DNA of 64,000 nt from Lingula anatina (taxonomy: Eukaryota > Brachiopoda > Lingulata > Lingulida > Lingulidae): NCBI RefSeq assembly GCF_001039355.2, contig NW_019773703.1:413555-477554 (forward strand), given 5' to 3'. Every line of letters begins with the position of its first letter. The first letter of the stretch is position 1. Both the position numbers and the translations under genes were made by a program. The notes beneath the pieces were generated by a model. The model was not told where the DNA came from. It searched no databases and saw only the letters and a program-made list of their open reading frames with translations. This document shows, piece after piece, positions 12,222-24,686 of the stretch.

Positions 12222-13643
12222 TATTACTTTTAGTTTAGTATAAATGATAATGATGATATTGAACTGACTACTAGGGAGTTTTGAAAGAGTATGTGAGGGG
12301 CCCACAGCTTTATTTCTTATTGTATATTATTATTAAAAATTGATGATGATGATGTTGATGAATTATAGTTGAATGGAATATGGATGGACAATAGGGTCCA
12401 TCAGTTACATTAATTAGAATCTAATTGGTTGAGTTTAAGATTTCTTCACTTGAACCATAATGTTACCTTGACTTCCAGATAATATTATAAAGAATTGCGT
12501 ATTTTCAAAAAAGCAGGAGCATAAGATGTATCTTATGGCTACGCTTTCCAGGAAATACCTGTTTGGTGCAATTATATATTCAGTATAAATTTTATCATGA
12601 GATAATAGAGAAATCTTTTATGAGATTTATGTAATTTGTATCATAGAATTATATGGATATGCGCAATTTTTCAAGTTTCATTATGAAAGAAGGTGTGTTT
12701 GTACACTTCCTGATGTAAGCCAGTAGCAGTGTTCAGCAGTAACTACAGTATAATATGATATTTATGAAGTGAATTATTGTCAGTGATTTGGTTTTATAAA
12801 TCACACTAGTACCACTCCAGTCTAGTCATTATATCCCCACTGATATTCCATTATTTCGCCATTTATTTCAGCAGTGCACATTAGCATACGTAGTAAAAGA
12901 TTCCAGTTAAAAATGAATTTTAAAGATGAAATGTAGCATTCTGTTTACAATTCTTATTTTAAGGAGAATTGGCAAAATAAAGGACTCAGTTGTATATTAT
13001 TATATAAATTTGGATTGATCAAAAAGAAATACAAGAGTACTGTCAACATGGGTTCATTTTATGAAATATTTAAATCTCGCGGTATTTTGTAAAATAAAGG
13101 CGCTTGACTTTATTGTATACAGCTTCAGTAAATCGATTTGAATGGTGCAGATAACAGTATATTGTACATTTTTGTTTAAAAACATGATACAACAAACGCT
13201 AAAGTTCAAACGGTTACAAGTGACTATATTGCGTAATACTCTGATGAACAAGATCTGAAAGAGATGTATGGAGTAACGTAGGCAACCATCTGCCGACAGA
13301 TAACGTTGTTGTTAGACTATTGTATTGTAAATAAAATTTGTTCCTTAATACTTCAGGTTTTCTCTTCAAGCTAATTTGAACCAATTGTATTTTAGACTGC
13401 AAATTTTGAAAAATGAACAATCCAGATGTCACCCCACAAAAGAAGTGCTACCATGATGCAGAAATTTGATCTCGAGGAATTCACGAACAAAGAAAGCTCT
13501 TTTTTTTTATAATATCAGAGAAATCAAGTTCAAAGATGTGTTTTTTTTTTCACTTTGAATACTTTAACGTTTCGAAATGAGGGTGCACTGTCCACAACCG
13601 CAATTCCCGAGCCCAGGTTTTGTTTTTTGTACTCCTGTGCACG
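12222..13643. other. intergenic, SENP to 82-aa gene
   Basis: AT-rich DNA with only chance ORFs and no splice-compatible coding stretch on either strand. It lies between two convergent genes, so the two 3' ends face each other. Confidence 0.5.
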
Positions 13644-13649
13644 TTTAAT
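13644..13649 (-). terminator. candidate ATTAAA polyadenylation signal of the 82-aa gene
   Basis: TTTAAT on the + strand reads ATTAAA on the - strand, about 130 bases after the stop codon of the small two-exon gene. Confidence 0.35.
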
Positions 13650-13778
13650 GTACATACATGTACTGAGCGTGCTAGCGCAATGTGAATATAAGAAATAATG
13701 TAAATAAAACTGCTTGAGGTTAATTTTTCATGATTATTCGGTCCATAAGAATTTTGACGCAGTTTTTTTTCTTAAGAT

Positions 13779-14665
13779 CTATCTCATTTCCAGCTGTGGA
13801 CGACTATGTGGTCTCGGAGCCAGGCTTTTATACACGTAGTCCTCAGAGTGCTGGGAGTAGAACCGCACAGGAAGAGACGGCGGGTGCTGCCACTGAGGCA
13901 CGTTCTTGTCCTTGGGGCGAACTAGAATAAAAAAATGGAAAGCGTGGTATTTCTGCCAGGCATTTTTGACTTGCTAAACAAGCAACTTGTTTATCAGATG
14001 CTACATTTTTTCCTTCAGTAAGCAAGTACTTTTTTAAGAAGCATATCTTAGCCAAATGTGTATTGGAGAGAGCGCAACAAAGCGATTGCAAGGCGCAATG
14101 CATTTAGCTTACCTAACAACAACAGGCTTCGATTGTTCACAGTGTAGACATTTAACCACTTGTTTTGTGATATTTTAAAGGTGCGACAAATGGATTAAAG
14201 AGCGATATTATGGGCAAAATAATGCTCAATGGAGCGTTTCTTTTTCATTCTTGTTAAATAAGTGCCTTAGAATATTTGATTTCTTTAGTCGCCCCTGGTA
14301 GCTGTTGCTGCCCTTCCTACCTGTTCGCATTAAAGAGTATATGTAAAAACAAAGCTGCCTTAGAGACATTGCGCTAATAAAAGCTACAGAGCTTTAAAAA
14401 TTTGGTATATTATAAGATCATGTAAGCGGCTTGCAAAGAAAACTACATCCCGCCACTAAATTTCACAAGAAATGCTCCCATTCTAACTAGCATAAATACT
14501 GTATCTTTCCACTGCGCCGATTAACAGACATATGTTGCTTGGGGGTTGAAACATCTTACCTAGCATAGTTGGTCTCCATGGTCTTTCCATTGGAATTCTC
14601 GTGGTTACTTCAAAAGGCACCCGGTTGGTCCGGAAAATGTTAAAACTTTCTTCGGAGGAATTCAT
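13779..14665 (-). CDS. unrecognised 82-aa protein, two exons
   Basis: Exon 1 is 14665-14560 (ATG, 35 codons plus one base), then a GTAAGA donor. Exon 2 is 13921-13779, preceded by a T-rich tract and TAG acceptor and ending in TAG. The phase-1 junction gives a continuous 82-residue ORF that begins MNSSEESFNIFRTNRVPFEV and ends RPHSRPQLEMR. The protein has no signal peptide or membrane segment. It is rich in Pro, Arg and aromatic residues (PERPWRP-like, VPQWQHPPSLPVRFY, EDYVYKSLAPRP). This resembles in style, but not in any motif I can name, small ciliary or sperm axonemal microtubule-associated proteins. Exon 2 stands out from the surrounding AT-rich DNA by GC content, and all three other frames there read as noise. 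The function is unknown. The gene is convergent with SENP and lies just downstream of the chitinase on the same strand. Confidence 0.65.
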
Positions 14666-14969
14666 ATTTAATGTCGACGTTTTAAGTTAACCGAGCTAGC
14701 TATAAATATGACTTGTAGGTTAACGAGCTGTAGCACAATGTACCCTGTACGGTAAGGTTTGTTGTGCATGCGTACGCGGTCATGTGACAGTGATGTGTGA
14801 AATAAATTATACCTTCATAATAATGCCAAGTGGGTCTCAGTGGTTTGGCTCATATGCATTGCATTTACGAATGACAAGGAAAAAGTATGAAGCGGGAAAA
14901 ATTGTAGAGAAATAGGTATCAATAATATAATGCAGTTTAGTTGGTGTTTTTGTTTCACCAGTTAGTGCA

Positions 14970-14972
<3 letters not shown>

Positions 14973-15000
<28 letters not shown>
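14973..15000 (+). repeat. (GA)n microsatellite
   Basis: Fourteen GA units between the small gene and the chitinase 3' end. Confidence 0.95.
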
Positions 15001-15004
<4 letters not shown>

Positions 15005-15080
15005 AAGATCTTGATATACCATGATTTCTTACACAAAAATCAATGTGAATATGAAAGGTACAAAAGATAAGTGTTAAATT

Positions 15081-15086
15081 TTTATT
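15081..15086 (-). terminator. polyadenylation signal of the chitinase gene
   Basis: TTTATT on + (AATAAA on -), 135 bases past the chitinase stop codon. Confidence 0.6.
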
Positions 15087-15220
15087 CACAGACATTAACC
15101 ACAAACTTATTAACAAATGTATAAAAATAGTGAGGTAAAAATACGGGCAGTTATATATATACTAGTAAGGTATTAAAATACTGTTTTCAGACCAGCTGAC
15201 GTTTATGAAAACGTTCAGTT

Positions 15221-18200
15221 TTAACAATTGACATTTGCTTGGAAGTCGCAGTATCCGGCAGTGTTATAGTGAAGCCCAGCGCTGCAGGCCCGTTCTATAG
15301 CATAGTATCCGTTCAGTTGTAAGCATTCGCAATATTTGCCGCAGTCTGACGGGTGACGCTGGTAAGGCCACCATTTTTCACAGAAGACTGGAAAAATACA
15401 GCAATGGCAAATGTCAGTAAACAACGTTAACAAGGTCTCAAAGTTCAGCGATACTGAAAATTTTAGGTACGGCAATTTATGACTTTAAGGTTGTGTACAG
15501 TGTAGTGGAGTGGGATTAAGAATGAGAATAGAGAGTAGGTTTACCTCCAAGTTTTATCTTACATACTTAATAAAGAGCTAATTAACGTGCTAGACGTGAA
15601 ATCAATTTACAGTTTATAACATCCGAAACTATTAATAAACCCACCAGTAGAGCAATCTGCGTTGTTTTCGGTGCCTTCGTTGCTACCGCCACTTGAGCCG
15701 CTGCTTCCTCCAGTAGTATCACTGTCGCTACTACCACCACCACTTGTACCGGTGCTGCCATCGATGCTACCACTGCTTCCGCCACTTGTGCCAGTGCTTC
15801 CGCCACTTGTGCCACTGCTTCCGCCACTTGTACCACTGCTTCCGCCACTTGGGCCGCTACCACCATCATTTGTACCACTGCTACCGCCACTTGTGCCACC
15901 GCTACCGCCACTTGTACCACCGCTGCCGCCACTTGTACCGGTGTTGCTACCGCTGCCGTAATTTTGTTTGCAGGTATAGTCACACCAAAAATTGACGGGA
16001 TCATAGTACAGCCCAGCTGGACACGACTGCTGGAACACCCTGCCGCTCCCGGTGATATCACACGAACAGTAGAGTGCACAGTTCGTGGGGTGTGGATGAA
16101 TTATGCTTAACGAACCGATGCAAATGTCTGAAAGTAGAAAAATAATATTTTGTTGAATATGTTGCACAAATTTGGTCAGATAGATAAATACTAATGAGAT
16201 GAGGTTCGTTACGTAGTTTTTTGTCTAAAAATACTCATTTCGTACCTGGTGGACAAGTTCCAGCTTCGGAATCAATAACCCCACCGCTGCCACCAGTGTT
16301 TCCAGTGCCACTATCTGTGTTTCCGCCATTGTTCCCGCCCATATCTCCACCAGTGTTACCACCAGTACTGCCACCAGTGTTGCCTCCAGAATCACCACCG
16401 GTACTGCCACCAGTGTTGCCGCCAGAATCACCACCGGTACTGCCACCAGTGTTGCCACCAGAATCACCACCAGTACTGCCACCAGTGTTGCCGCCAGAAT
16501 TACCACCAGTATTACCACAAACTGCATTTGAGTAATCACACAGTGAAATATCTGGGTTGTAGTATGTAAATTCGGGGCAGCGCTCCTCGGTTATCTTGTT
16601 GTTGCCGGCAATGTCACATGTACAATATTTCGAACAGTCTGTTGGATGTTGGTACTTTCCGTCGCCAAGCGGACATTCTGGTGTAAAATTGAATAATATT
16701 ATCTTACATGCATTTTCAGAAATCAGATTATATAAGGTGCACTTATTAAACAAACTAACACAACGGTAACTCTGCAACAATGATGTGGTAAAGATTATTA
16801 TTCAAAAATAGCTGGTGTGTGTTGGCAGCCAAGGGTACTCAAATTCATAAAACGTACCTGTTGGACAAGAACCTGCCATAGTGAGATCTGGCAGAGCAGG
16901 TGCCTGTGTCACGGCTCCTCCCCCCTGTCCTCCATCTCCAATTGTCCCAGTGGGGCAAACTGCCGCGTTCCTCACACACCATTTTCGACTGGGGTCAAAA
17001 TATTGGTTTTCGGGGCAACATCGTGCCCATTCAATGTAGGCATTATTGTTCTGATCCCAGACACAGCTACAGTATTTTGTACAATCAGATGGGTGAGCTG
17101 CCTCCCCAGGTTTGGTGCAGGTTCCTGGAGAAGACGATTAGATGTTGTTTAAAACGTGGAAAATATATTTTGAAAACTTCGGGAGATCAACTGCAGTAAG
17201 GTGATTTTTTGAGACAAACGGTTTTATCACACTTTAAACTGTTTTAAATACCTTGTGGACAGAATGGTTGGAGAGTTGGGATGTAACACCATTTCTCTTT
17301 CGGCGTTTCTGTATCTCCACCTCCGGTACCACCACCAATGGTGCCACCGCCAGTACCGCCATTGCCGGTACCAGTACCACCTCCGATAGGTCCACTGCCA
17401 CCTGTGCTTGTTCCTTCCACATAACCTCCACGCACTTCTTCAAATGGGATTGGAAGAGCGTCGGGATCCACCTTATTGTTGTAAACATCGTTGATTGTCC
17501 TTAGTAGAGGGTACTTTCCCATTGAGCAATGTTCACCATTAAAATCGTCCAAAGACAGTGCCCAGATCATAGCGCCAGCATAATCGTTATCGATAGCGTA
17601 CTGAGTCTAGAAGAGAGAATTTGGCAAATTATACAAAACGAAATTGGATTTTAAAACGTTTGTCTATAGGCCTAATACAACCTCCATCCCTTTATTTTTT
17701 GCTTAATTTTATGCTAGAGAAGCTAGAAGGTAGACTTGATCCTTTTAGGAAATCATTTACAGAGGACGTAAATATTTTAAGTATTGAACATACTGTAGTT
17801 GCTAATAAAGTAATTACATTTACCTTTAATGCAATACTTTTTTTGTCGTCGAACCCAATCCAGTTTTCCAAATTGACGGCATACGGAGCCATGTGCTCGG
17901 AATGCCAGAATGGCTGATAGCCTCCTTCAGTCACCATTGTGCATATCTGGAAGAGCGACATTGTGTTAGTGGTCTCTAAAAGGCGCTTGTAGTTCAATAG
18001 AAAACTTATGTCAAGTTTTGGAGTATGTAGAAAGTGCACAATTTTTGCAAATAGCAGCGAAACTAACATATATGTCGTTGGAGGCTAGGTTCGATCTTAG
18101 AAATTTTGAACGTTTGCATGGATTTTTATCGCCAGATTGAATTATATTTGAGAGAAAATGAATTGACAAAATTATAGTAAAAAGCTTCCACGAAAGTAAT

Positions 18201-20597
18201 ATCCTGTCCACATACTTGATGGTACGGTTGGTACCCTGCCTCCCAGTTGTAGCCCACACCAGCCCCCATAGCTGGGGCTCCGACGCGGTACTCGGTGGGG
18301 AACTTGAGCCTAAACGTCCTGCCGTAGGTGGGCATACCCATTACAAGCTTAGATTTGGGCGCTCCGAGCTGTTCCCAGTACTTCATAGCGGCGTTCTGAA
18401 AACGAATTTGTTTGATTATAAACCAATCAGAGTGTAGCGTGATTTCAAAATCATATACACAACTGGCAACATCACATTCATCACATTCTAAAACAAGTAT
18501 ATGTGTATTTGCGTGCGTGCGTGCGTGCGTGTGTGTGTGTGTGTAGAGTACGATAATTTCAAATATTAATTCATTAATAGAACAAATATGACTACTAACG
18601 GCGTTAAGTTCGGCTCTTTGCCATTCTTTCTCTGTGGATCTTCCGTACAGCGGGCTGTTTAGACCTACGTGGGAGCTCCAGCCACCATTGAAATCGTACG
18701 TCATTACATTGATAAAATCAAGGTCCCTGTAATAAAAAATATGGATATAAAAAATCATAATGGCATTTACATGTACAAGAAGCTTAAATCATGTAGCAAA
18801 ACACAAACGCAGATACATGTGTTAAAAGGCACAATCTGACCACATAACTTGTGTGTAAATGTGTGTAAATTGGAAAAACAATTCTGATTATACTTTTTTT
18901 TGTAATTTAAATTTGTTCCAATCCTTTATCTTAACATTAATATTGATATATTTATTTTTTGCTGAAGTTCTACAGACGTGCCTTGCAAGCGCTGGTACAT
19001 CATAAGCGACGTTAATGGTGCCTTTGCCTGCGGATACAGCGGACGTTAGCAACAACCGTGGCTGTCCTGCGTCAAACTCCCGTCTAAGGACCTGAAATAT
19101 TGAAATCACTTCGTGGTAGATGCAAAAATGGTGTCACAAACTGTACTATTGTTTCTAATAATTGAAGGCGTTGGCTTCTTTGAGTTCTATTAAAGCCATT
19201 CATCACAATAGAATAAAGTTAATATTTGAAAAAAAAAGAGTACAATATATGGTATTTGTATCACGGTATGTTTCTACAGTGTTCTTCAAAGAAAACAGAA
19301 AACGAACACAAACCTGCACCAAACGAGTGAATGAAGATTTGTACGGTTCCACTGGATATTCCCAATCCACATCTAAACCATCAAAATCATGGTCTCGCAG
19401 AAATTTAGCAGTGTTTCTGGCAAAGGTTTCCATGGTTTGTTGATCTTTGGTAACTTTAATAAACCCATAGGAGCCTGCGTTCCAGCCACCGATTGCAAGT
19501 AAGGCACTTAGATGAGGATGCTGTTTCGCCATGTTCGTAATTGCTTTGAAGTGGCCAAGTCCGCCATTTTCCTCTGAAAACAAAAAAACAGTGTGACAAA
19601 TCATGTACACAAAATACACAGACAACGCGTTTTAGGTAAATAATGCATATCATAAATCTGCGTTTGTTTACAACCTATACCCCAATTCTGAATAAATTTG
19701 AATTCTATAATAACTGAGAAAATACTAGATCGTCTTGTGTCACGAAAGTAAAGACTGGTGATGGGAATGTTTTTTTTTTCATTTTTGGTTCAAACAGCGG
19801 TCAAACAATACGACAGCCACATTTGCATATTTTAAAGCTTTTCTAAGTCATATTATTTTCGACCAATGTCAGAACATACGATATCCCAAAATAGTTATTT
19901 CAATGCATGTCTGTACAATATGGCGAAATCACTGGCCGCACGGTGACCCATAGAGAGATAAAACATTGATATCTTACCTAAATCAGCGTAGGCATCTGAG
20001 GCCTCGATCGTCAGACCGTCCACATCAATGTTGGCAAAGGCATATATTATATGAGTGCAAAGATTGGGATCGATGTCGGCTGGGGTGAATTTGTCTTTTC
20101 CGGTTCGATACGTACTCCAGTTGGTAAAGTAACACACCACTTTTTTATTTGCTGGAAATAAATATTAAAACAAGGAATAAAGTCGTCCTTTATTTATTCG
20201 CAATATGATATTCGACAAGATTGAGTTGTTTGATAAAGAAAAACAGAGGTTAAGGAGAGCATCGTTTATGTTGCCTCATTTCCTTTTTTTATTTTCAGCT
20301 AAGAAGTTTTATCTTCACACCTTGGTCAAGGCTAAAAAACTTACAAAATGATTGATACCTTGACAATTAGATAAAAAATGTTAACGGATGGAAATGTTTT
20401 CACTTTTTAATGGTGATGACTGTTGAAAGAAAAGTGTATTATTTATGTAAAAAAAAAAAAAATAAACAGAGGTCTTCCGTTCCTTTTTCCTTTTAACATA
20501 TCTTACGTGGTACGACTCGCTTTGAACGTGCTTGTGGAAGTGATGTTGCCGCGACAAAAACGGGCGCAAAGACTAAAAATGCCAACGCCAGTCTCAT
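15221..20597 (-). CDS. secreted GH18 chitinase with four CBM14 domains
   Basis: Endochitinase cleaving beta-1,4-GlcNAc chains outside the cell. Exons (5' to 3'): 20597-20507, 20151-19978, 19573-19314, 19091-18982, 18726-18600, 18395-18216, 17946-17824, 17606-17252, 17124-16858, 16677-16246, 16127-15645, 15387-15221. Phases agree and give 922 aa. Residues 1-19 form a signal peptide, followed by a furin-like RSKR (24-27). GH18 spans about 33-400: LLAIGGW, the catalytic motif FDGLDVDWEYP with D153, D156, D158 and acid E160, MTYDFNGGW, MGMPTYGR and AMIWALSLDDF. All catalytic residues are present, so it should be active. After a Gly/Thr linker come four six-Cys CBM14 (peritrophin-A) domains at about 475-545, 563-620, 707-760 and 868-922. 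These are separated by long GGNTGGS- and SGGTSGGS-type linkers. The intron after 18982 uses a GC donor. The ATG at 20597 directly follows an acceptor, so an untranslated leader exon lies upstream. Confidence 0.94.
15680..15956 (-). repeat. coding minisatellite, Ser/Gly/Thr linker between CBM14-3 and CBM14-4
   Basis: Tandem degenerate units of 12-21 bases encode SGGTSGGS-type repeats. Because they are GC-rich and lack stops on the opposite strand too, long Pro/Leu-rich and His/Arg-rich antisense ORFs appear here. They are shadows. Such linkers act as flexible, often O-glycosylated spacers in multi-domain chitinases (family knowledge). Confidence 0.85.
16278..16515 (-). repeat. coding minisatellite with 36-bp period, linker between CBM14-2 and CBM14-3
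   Basis: At least three near-perfect 36-base units encode the dodecapeptide GGSTGGDSGGNT, flanked by degenerate units. The third positions match between units as well, which points to recent unequal exchange or slippage rather than selection alone. Confidence 0.85.
18511..18544 (+). repeat. (GCGT)n/(GT)n microsatellite
   Basis: Compound tandem repeat in a chitinase intron. Confidence 0.9.
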
Positions 20598-20730
20598 CTA
20601 AAATTAAAAAAAAAGTAAATTAACAGTTGATTTTTTGGTTAGATTGATATTAGTAATTAGTAAATATAACATATTTGTGAACAGCCGTTACTTCAATAAA
20701 AAGCACGACGAACTTTTCATAAAATTGTGT

Positions 20731-20830
20731 ACTCACCGTTGCTTTTTTAACTGGCAGGTGTGTGAGAGAAGGAGCGAAATCAGTAAGTAACGCCCGCCGA
20801 GGTGATCCGTTTGTTTTTAAAGCCACAGCA
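20731..20830 (-). promoter_or_regulatory. chitinase leader exon and promoter region
   Basis: On the - strand a GTGAGT donor (20736-20731) follows a candidate non-coding exon ending ...AAGCAACG. This pairs with the acceptor immediately before the ATG at 20597. A TTTAAAAA motif about 80 bases upstream could serve as a TATA-like element. The transcription start was not determined. Confidence 0.45.
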
Positions 20831-20849
20831 CAATCAGCAGATCTGTAAC

Positions 20850-23800
20850 GATGAGTTATCAGTGTGTTTAGACACGCACGGCAGACAGAGGTAGCACGAT
20901 GAGTGTCAAGTGCTCAGAAGTGCTATCTGGTCACATCTATAAGTTTATCGCTAACGGGGCGGTCCCGTAGGGTACTTGGCGGTCATTAGGTGGTCTGAGT
21001 ATTGTGTATGGCCATTGAAAATCTGACACAAATTTTAAACCGGCATTTTTCAGGAATGGTGTAATTTATAATTATTACGTGCATCCGAAGCCCGGGGGAG
21101 GTATTACATTGTTAATGTGAATCATTACATAAAAGTGATTATTCACATCTTCGGGAAAATATTGCAAGCACAGATGTGCATTTGTATGGCGGAGCGTTCA
21201 CTTATGGTCACCTTGAAAGGAACAAAAACGCTTTCCTTTCTTGATTAAATTGATTAAATTACAGAAATCAACAATCATGTTTAGGCGAAACTTGCAATAT
21301 TACTATTTCTGTTATAGTTAAAACTATAATAGATCTCGACAGGAGTTGTACAGATACCTAAAGTTTTTTTTTTAATAAAATGTTTTATATTCTAAATTAA
21401 AGATGCTCTATACGGGATTTGCCCGCCAAATAGAATTTTCCTCGAAAAAAAAAGCAATTTACTCATGAATAATTGCTCGACCCGTCCCTCCTTTGATGTT
21501 TAACTTAATTATTTAGTTCTCAGTGACTTTTTAATGTCTCCCTGTACATTTCAGAAGAAAATATAAATGTCAGGTACATTTATTTTGAGGAGGTTTATAC
21601 TTTTTAAGGTCTGAATTGAGAAATATTAGAAGCTTTGAAGGACATATTAACATAGAAGATATGAGTTTGGGAAATTTTCAAACGCGTACAGTATACTTTT
21701 AATTGTTTTAACGACGTGCCAATCCCATACACGAGTGTTACTGCTCCACTACCCTTGTGGCGGAAACAGACGGACATAGAAGGATGACTTAATGAATCCG
21801 GAGGTATGACATCAGATCCCCGGAGAGATGACAATGCCCCAAGTCTCCATTTTTGGTTATTTTCGTGCTGCTATGACCAGCGTGACGGAGCCTGAGTCAT
21901 GCATCGCAATTAAGAAGATAACTGACCAAGAGGAGCGTTAGGGTCACGTCCAAACTGAGAGGTGCTTCGGGTGGAATACGATAGATCTGTATTTGCAGTT
22001 ATTGGGCGTATTGTAAATTCTTTTAAAGACCCACCCGACCAAAAAGAAAATGTATTAAAATAATTACCTTGAAATCTAGATATATTGTAGAATAATTTTA
22101 ACCGTCCAGTAAAGAGACGTTGGTGTACAAACTACGGCTGTCAAAAATATGCATAAGCCAATGTTTGGGTAAAAAGCTTGTGAACAAATACAATACATTA
22201 ATATCTGTCAGAATGTGACAAGCCTTTGACAGTAAAACGGGGTTAATTCTTTGTTATTCACTTTTTTCGAGGACTGATCCTTTGTAGTTGCTGATTTCGA
22301 TCAAGAGATTACATGCCTTTGGTTAACGACTGTTATTTATATCAAGTTAAAGGCTCCCGATTTTTCTTACATTTAACCATGGACAGAATTTGGTAACTTC
22401 GTCCATCTTTTAATTAATTCTTGTAATTTATGTGTAAGTGTGCCCATTTCAATAAATAAAATTGTTGTACAATTTCTGCAGGATGAAAGGCCAATTTTCC
22501 AGCATTGATCAAAGTAGGGACGTAATCTTATTTTATCAAGATTACAGCAAATTTACAGATTATCTAATGCATTAAATTTGATATCTTCCACTTCAGTCCA
22601 TTCTGGCAATAGTTTAAATTTTTCTACCACTGTTAGACACACTCAATTTACTTAACGTGCTTTTGTTATCACACCAACTAAATGGAACGAACAATTTCAG
22701 TTTTAGACAGATTGTAATAGACATGTCATGAGAAAATATATTAGCCTACTCGTTCTAGGTCACGCCATGTTTTTGAAGATAATATATGGACTAAGTAAGG
22801 ACAAGACCTCGGTCCTAAGTACAATTGGATTTTTGACTTCACTAATGTTTTTCTTTTTTTTGTTTTGTTTTATTTTTTGTTTTTGTTTTTGTTAAATAAG
22901 ATTTTTTATATAGGTGTGTTAGTGTTCACTGTATGTCTATGTAACTGGCACGTTTCATGTAGTGACTTCAATGCGGTGTTACAAGTCGATTTCATGCTGG
23001 CAGCTTCCTGCGAGAACTGTCTTCAGCAACTCAAATATGTTTTTTAATGTGTGTGTGTGTGTGTTTTAATTTGGAGTTTTATTGAACTTTTTTATATAAA
23101 AAATTGCTCTACTTTTCTCTGAAAAAAATTGTGGGTTTACTATGGGTGCTTTTCTTTTAAAATACCAGATGTCGACCTGACTTTCTGAAATTGAAAATAA
23201 TGCATCCAACGCGTTTTCCATTTTTGGACTTTCCTTATGGTTCAGACATCTAAACAGCATCTCCGCCATTTTATTTTCAAATTTTCATTCTATCCAATAA
23301 ATTATGAAGTTAATTCTACACTGCCAATCAAGCACAAAACGCAACATTTTTTAAAATTGCGATAGGGTACATGAAATATGCCCTTTATGACTTTAACTTC
23401 AGATAGACCTGTTCACCAAGAAAAAAATAGCTGTAAATTTATCCATGCTTTGTCATCACAGTGATGCTATCTGACCACTTCTGGTGGTAGATCAGTTGTG
23501 GACGGGATATTATCCTCTTTCCAGGCTATCTATCTTGTAAACAACAGTTTGCGGTACACGTAGCCCAGGACTTACGTTTTTTAACTAGAAAAACACCGCA
23601 TAAGTCGATACAGGGCAGTCCTTATCAAATTTTTTTTGCATATTTCATTTTCGCAAATCAGTGAAGTTTTCGGAAAAGTTCACGCCATTCTATGCATAAG
23701 ATTTAACTTCAATACATAAGTCTCATTTTATACAACATTATTTGTTAAAGATTGGCATGAATTTTTGTGCGAATGCTTATAACTACAGTAATTGAAAGGA

Positions 23801-24660
23801 AAACGCGAGAGGAGGAGGCTCTGTAAGCAAATTATGCAGGCCGAAGCAATGGTGGTTGGATGACCAGAATGCATAACGTTAGAGGCCAACGAACGGCAAT
23901 GATACAGCGCCAGATAAGACGCGTATGTGCTATATTACCCACCCCCTGCCCATTAAATTTTACGCCCAATGCAGCTTTAACCTGTCCAGAGCGTGCATAC
24001 ATATCCAATGACATATGTCGCAACATTATTCCAATAATGAATGTCCGCTTTCACGACCAGTTGTTCCACGGACTAACTAGTCCGCGGATCAAATATGGCG
24101 TGTACTTGACAATGGATTACCGCCTCCCACGTTAGTTAGTCTGCGATTATTTATTTCCCCTACATTCCCCGATCTATAATACTTTTGCTGTCATAAAATG
24201 AGGCAAACTGCCTCTTTGCTACAGACAAATGCAGTAGCTGTGCTCGTTCACACCCAAATTGTCATTATACAGCGTCAGTTATTAGTACGCTAACTGCAAT
24301 ATGGCTGAGGCACGCACATGTAAAATATTGTTAGAGTTGTATTCTTCTTTAAATTCAACTTGGAATATGTATTTTGGGCCGCAAGTGATATACATTAAGT
24401 AAAGAAACATTTTACAGTGTTCCATCCAAAGCAAAAACATCTGAACAGAATTCAATAATGTTGGATAATGTTAGATGACAAATAAGACAAAACAAATTCT
24501 GACCAATATATACATATTTATATTTCATATTTGAATACATAGGCAATTCATACAAAGCTATGAAATCATCATGCAAAATACACATTGCATGAAAATGGAC
24601 TTTGCAATAAATATGCAGCAATGCATTTATCTTATATATGTGCCATGGTGTATTTCAGAA
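20850..24660. other. intergenic, chitinase to CLIP1
   Basis: The chitinase upstream region and the far side of the CLIP1 3' end. I find no exon with credible splice signals. Small ORFs at 21604-21834 (-), 23066-23269 (-, ATGGCGGAG start) and 23860-24135 (+) are unconvincing. A (GT)8 tract lies at 23049-23064. Non-coding or degenerate repeat sequence is the likeliest content. Confidence 0.45.
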
Positions 24661-24680
24661 CTTTAAAACATGTAAACATC

Positions 24681-24686
24681 TTTATT
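24681..24686 (-). terminator. candidate polyadenylation signal of CLIP1
   Basis: TTTATT on + (AATAAA on -), about 900 bases after the CLIP1 stop. This implies a 3' UTR of about 0.9 kb that contains no ORF of note. Confidence 0.45.

Noticed and set aside
15662-15995. Long Pro/Leu-rich and His/Arg-rich + strand ORFs
   Set aside because: They are antisense to the repetitive Gly/Ser linker of the chitinase. The periodic repeat keeps other frames open.
16221-16539. 104-codon ORFs on both strands (Pro/Ser-rich, Val/Ala-rich)
   Set aside because: Shadow frames of the 36-bp coding minisatellite. Only the GGSTGGDSGGNT frame links to CBM14 domains.
23066-23269. 67-codon - strand ORF starting ATGGCGGAG
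   Set aside because: Attractive start context but no homology, splice partner or domain. Likely chance or a repeat fragment.
23860-24135. 91-codon + strand ORF
   Set aside because: No recognisable domain. The neighbouring sequence looks like degenerate repeat.
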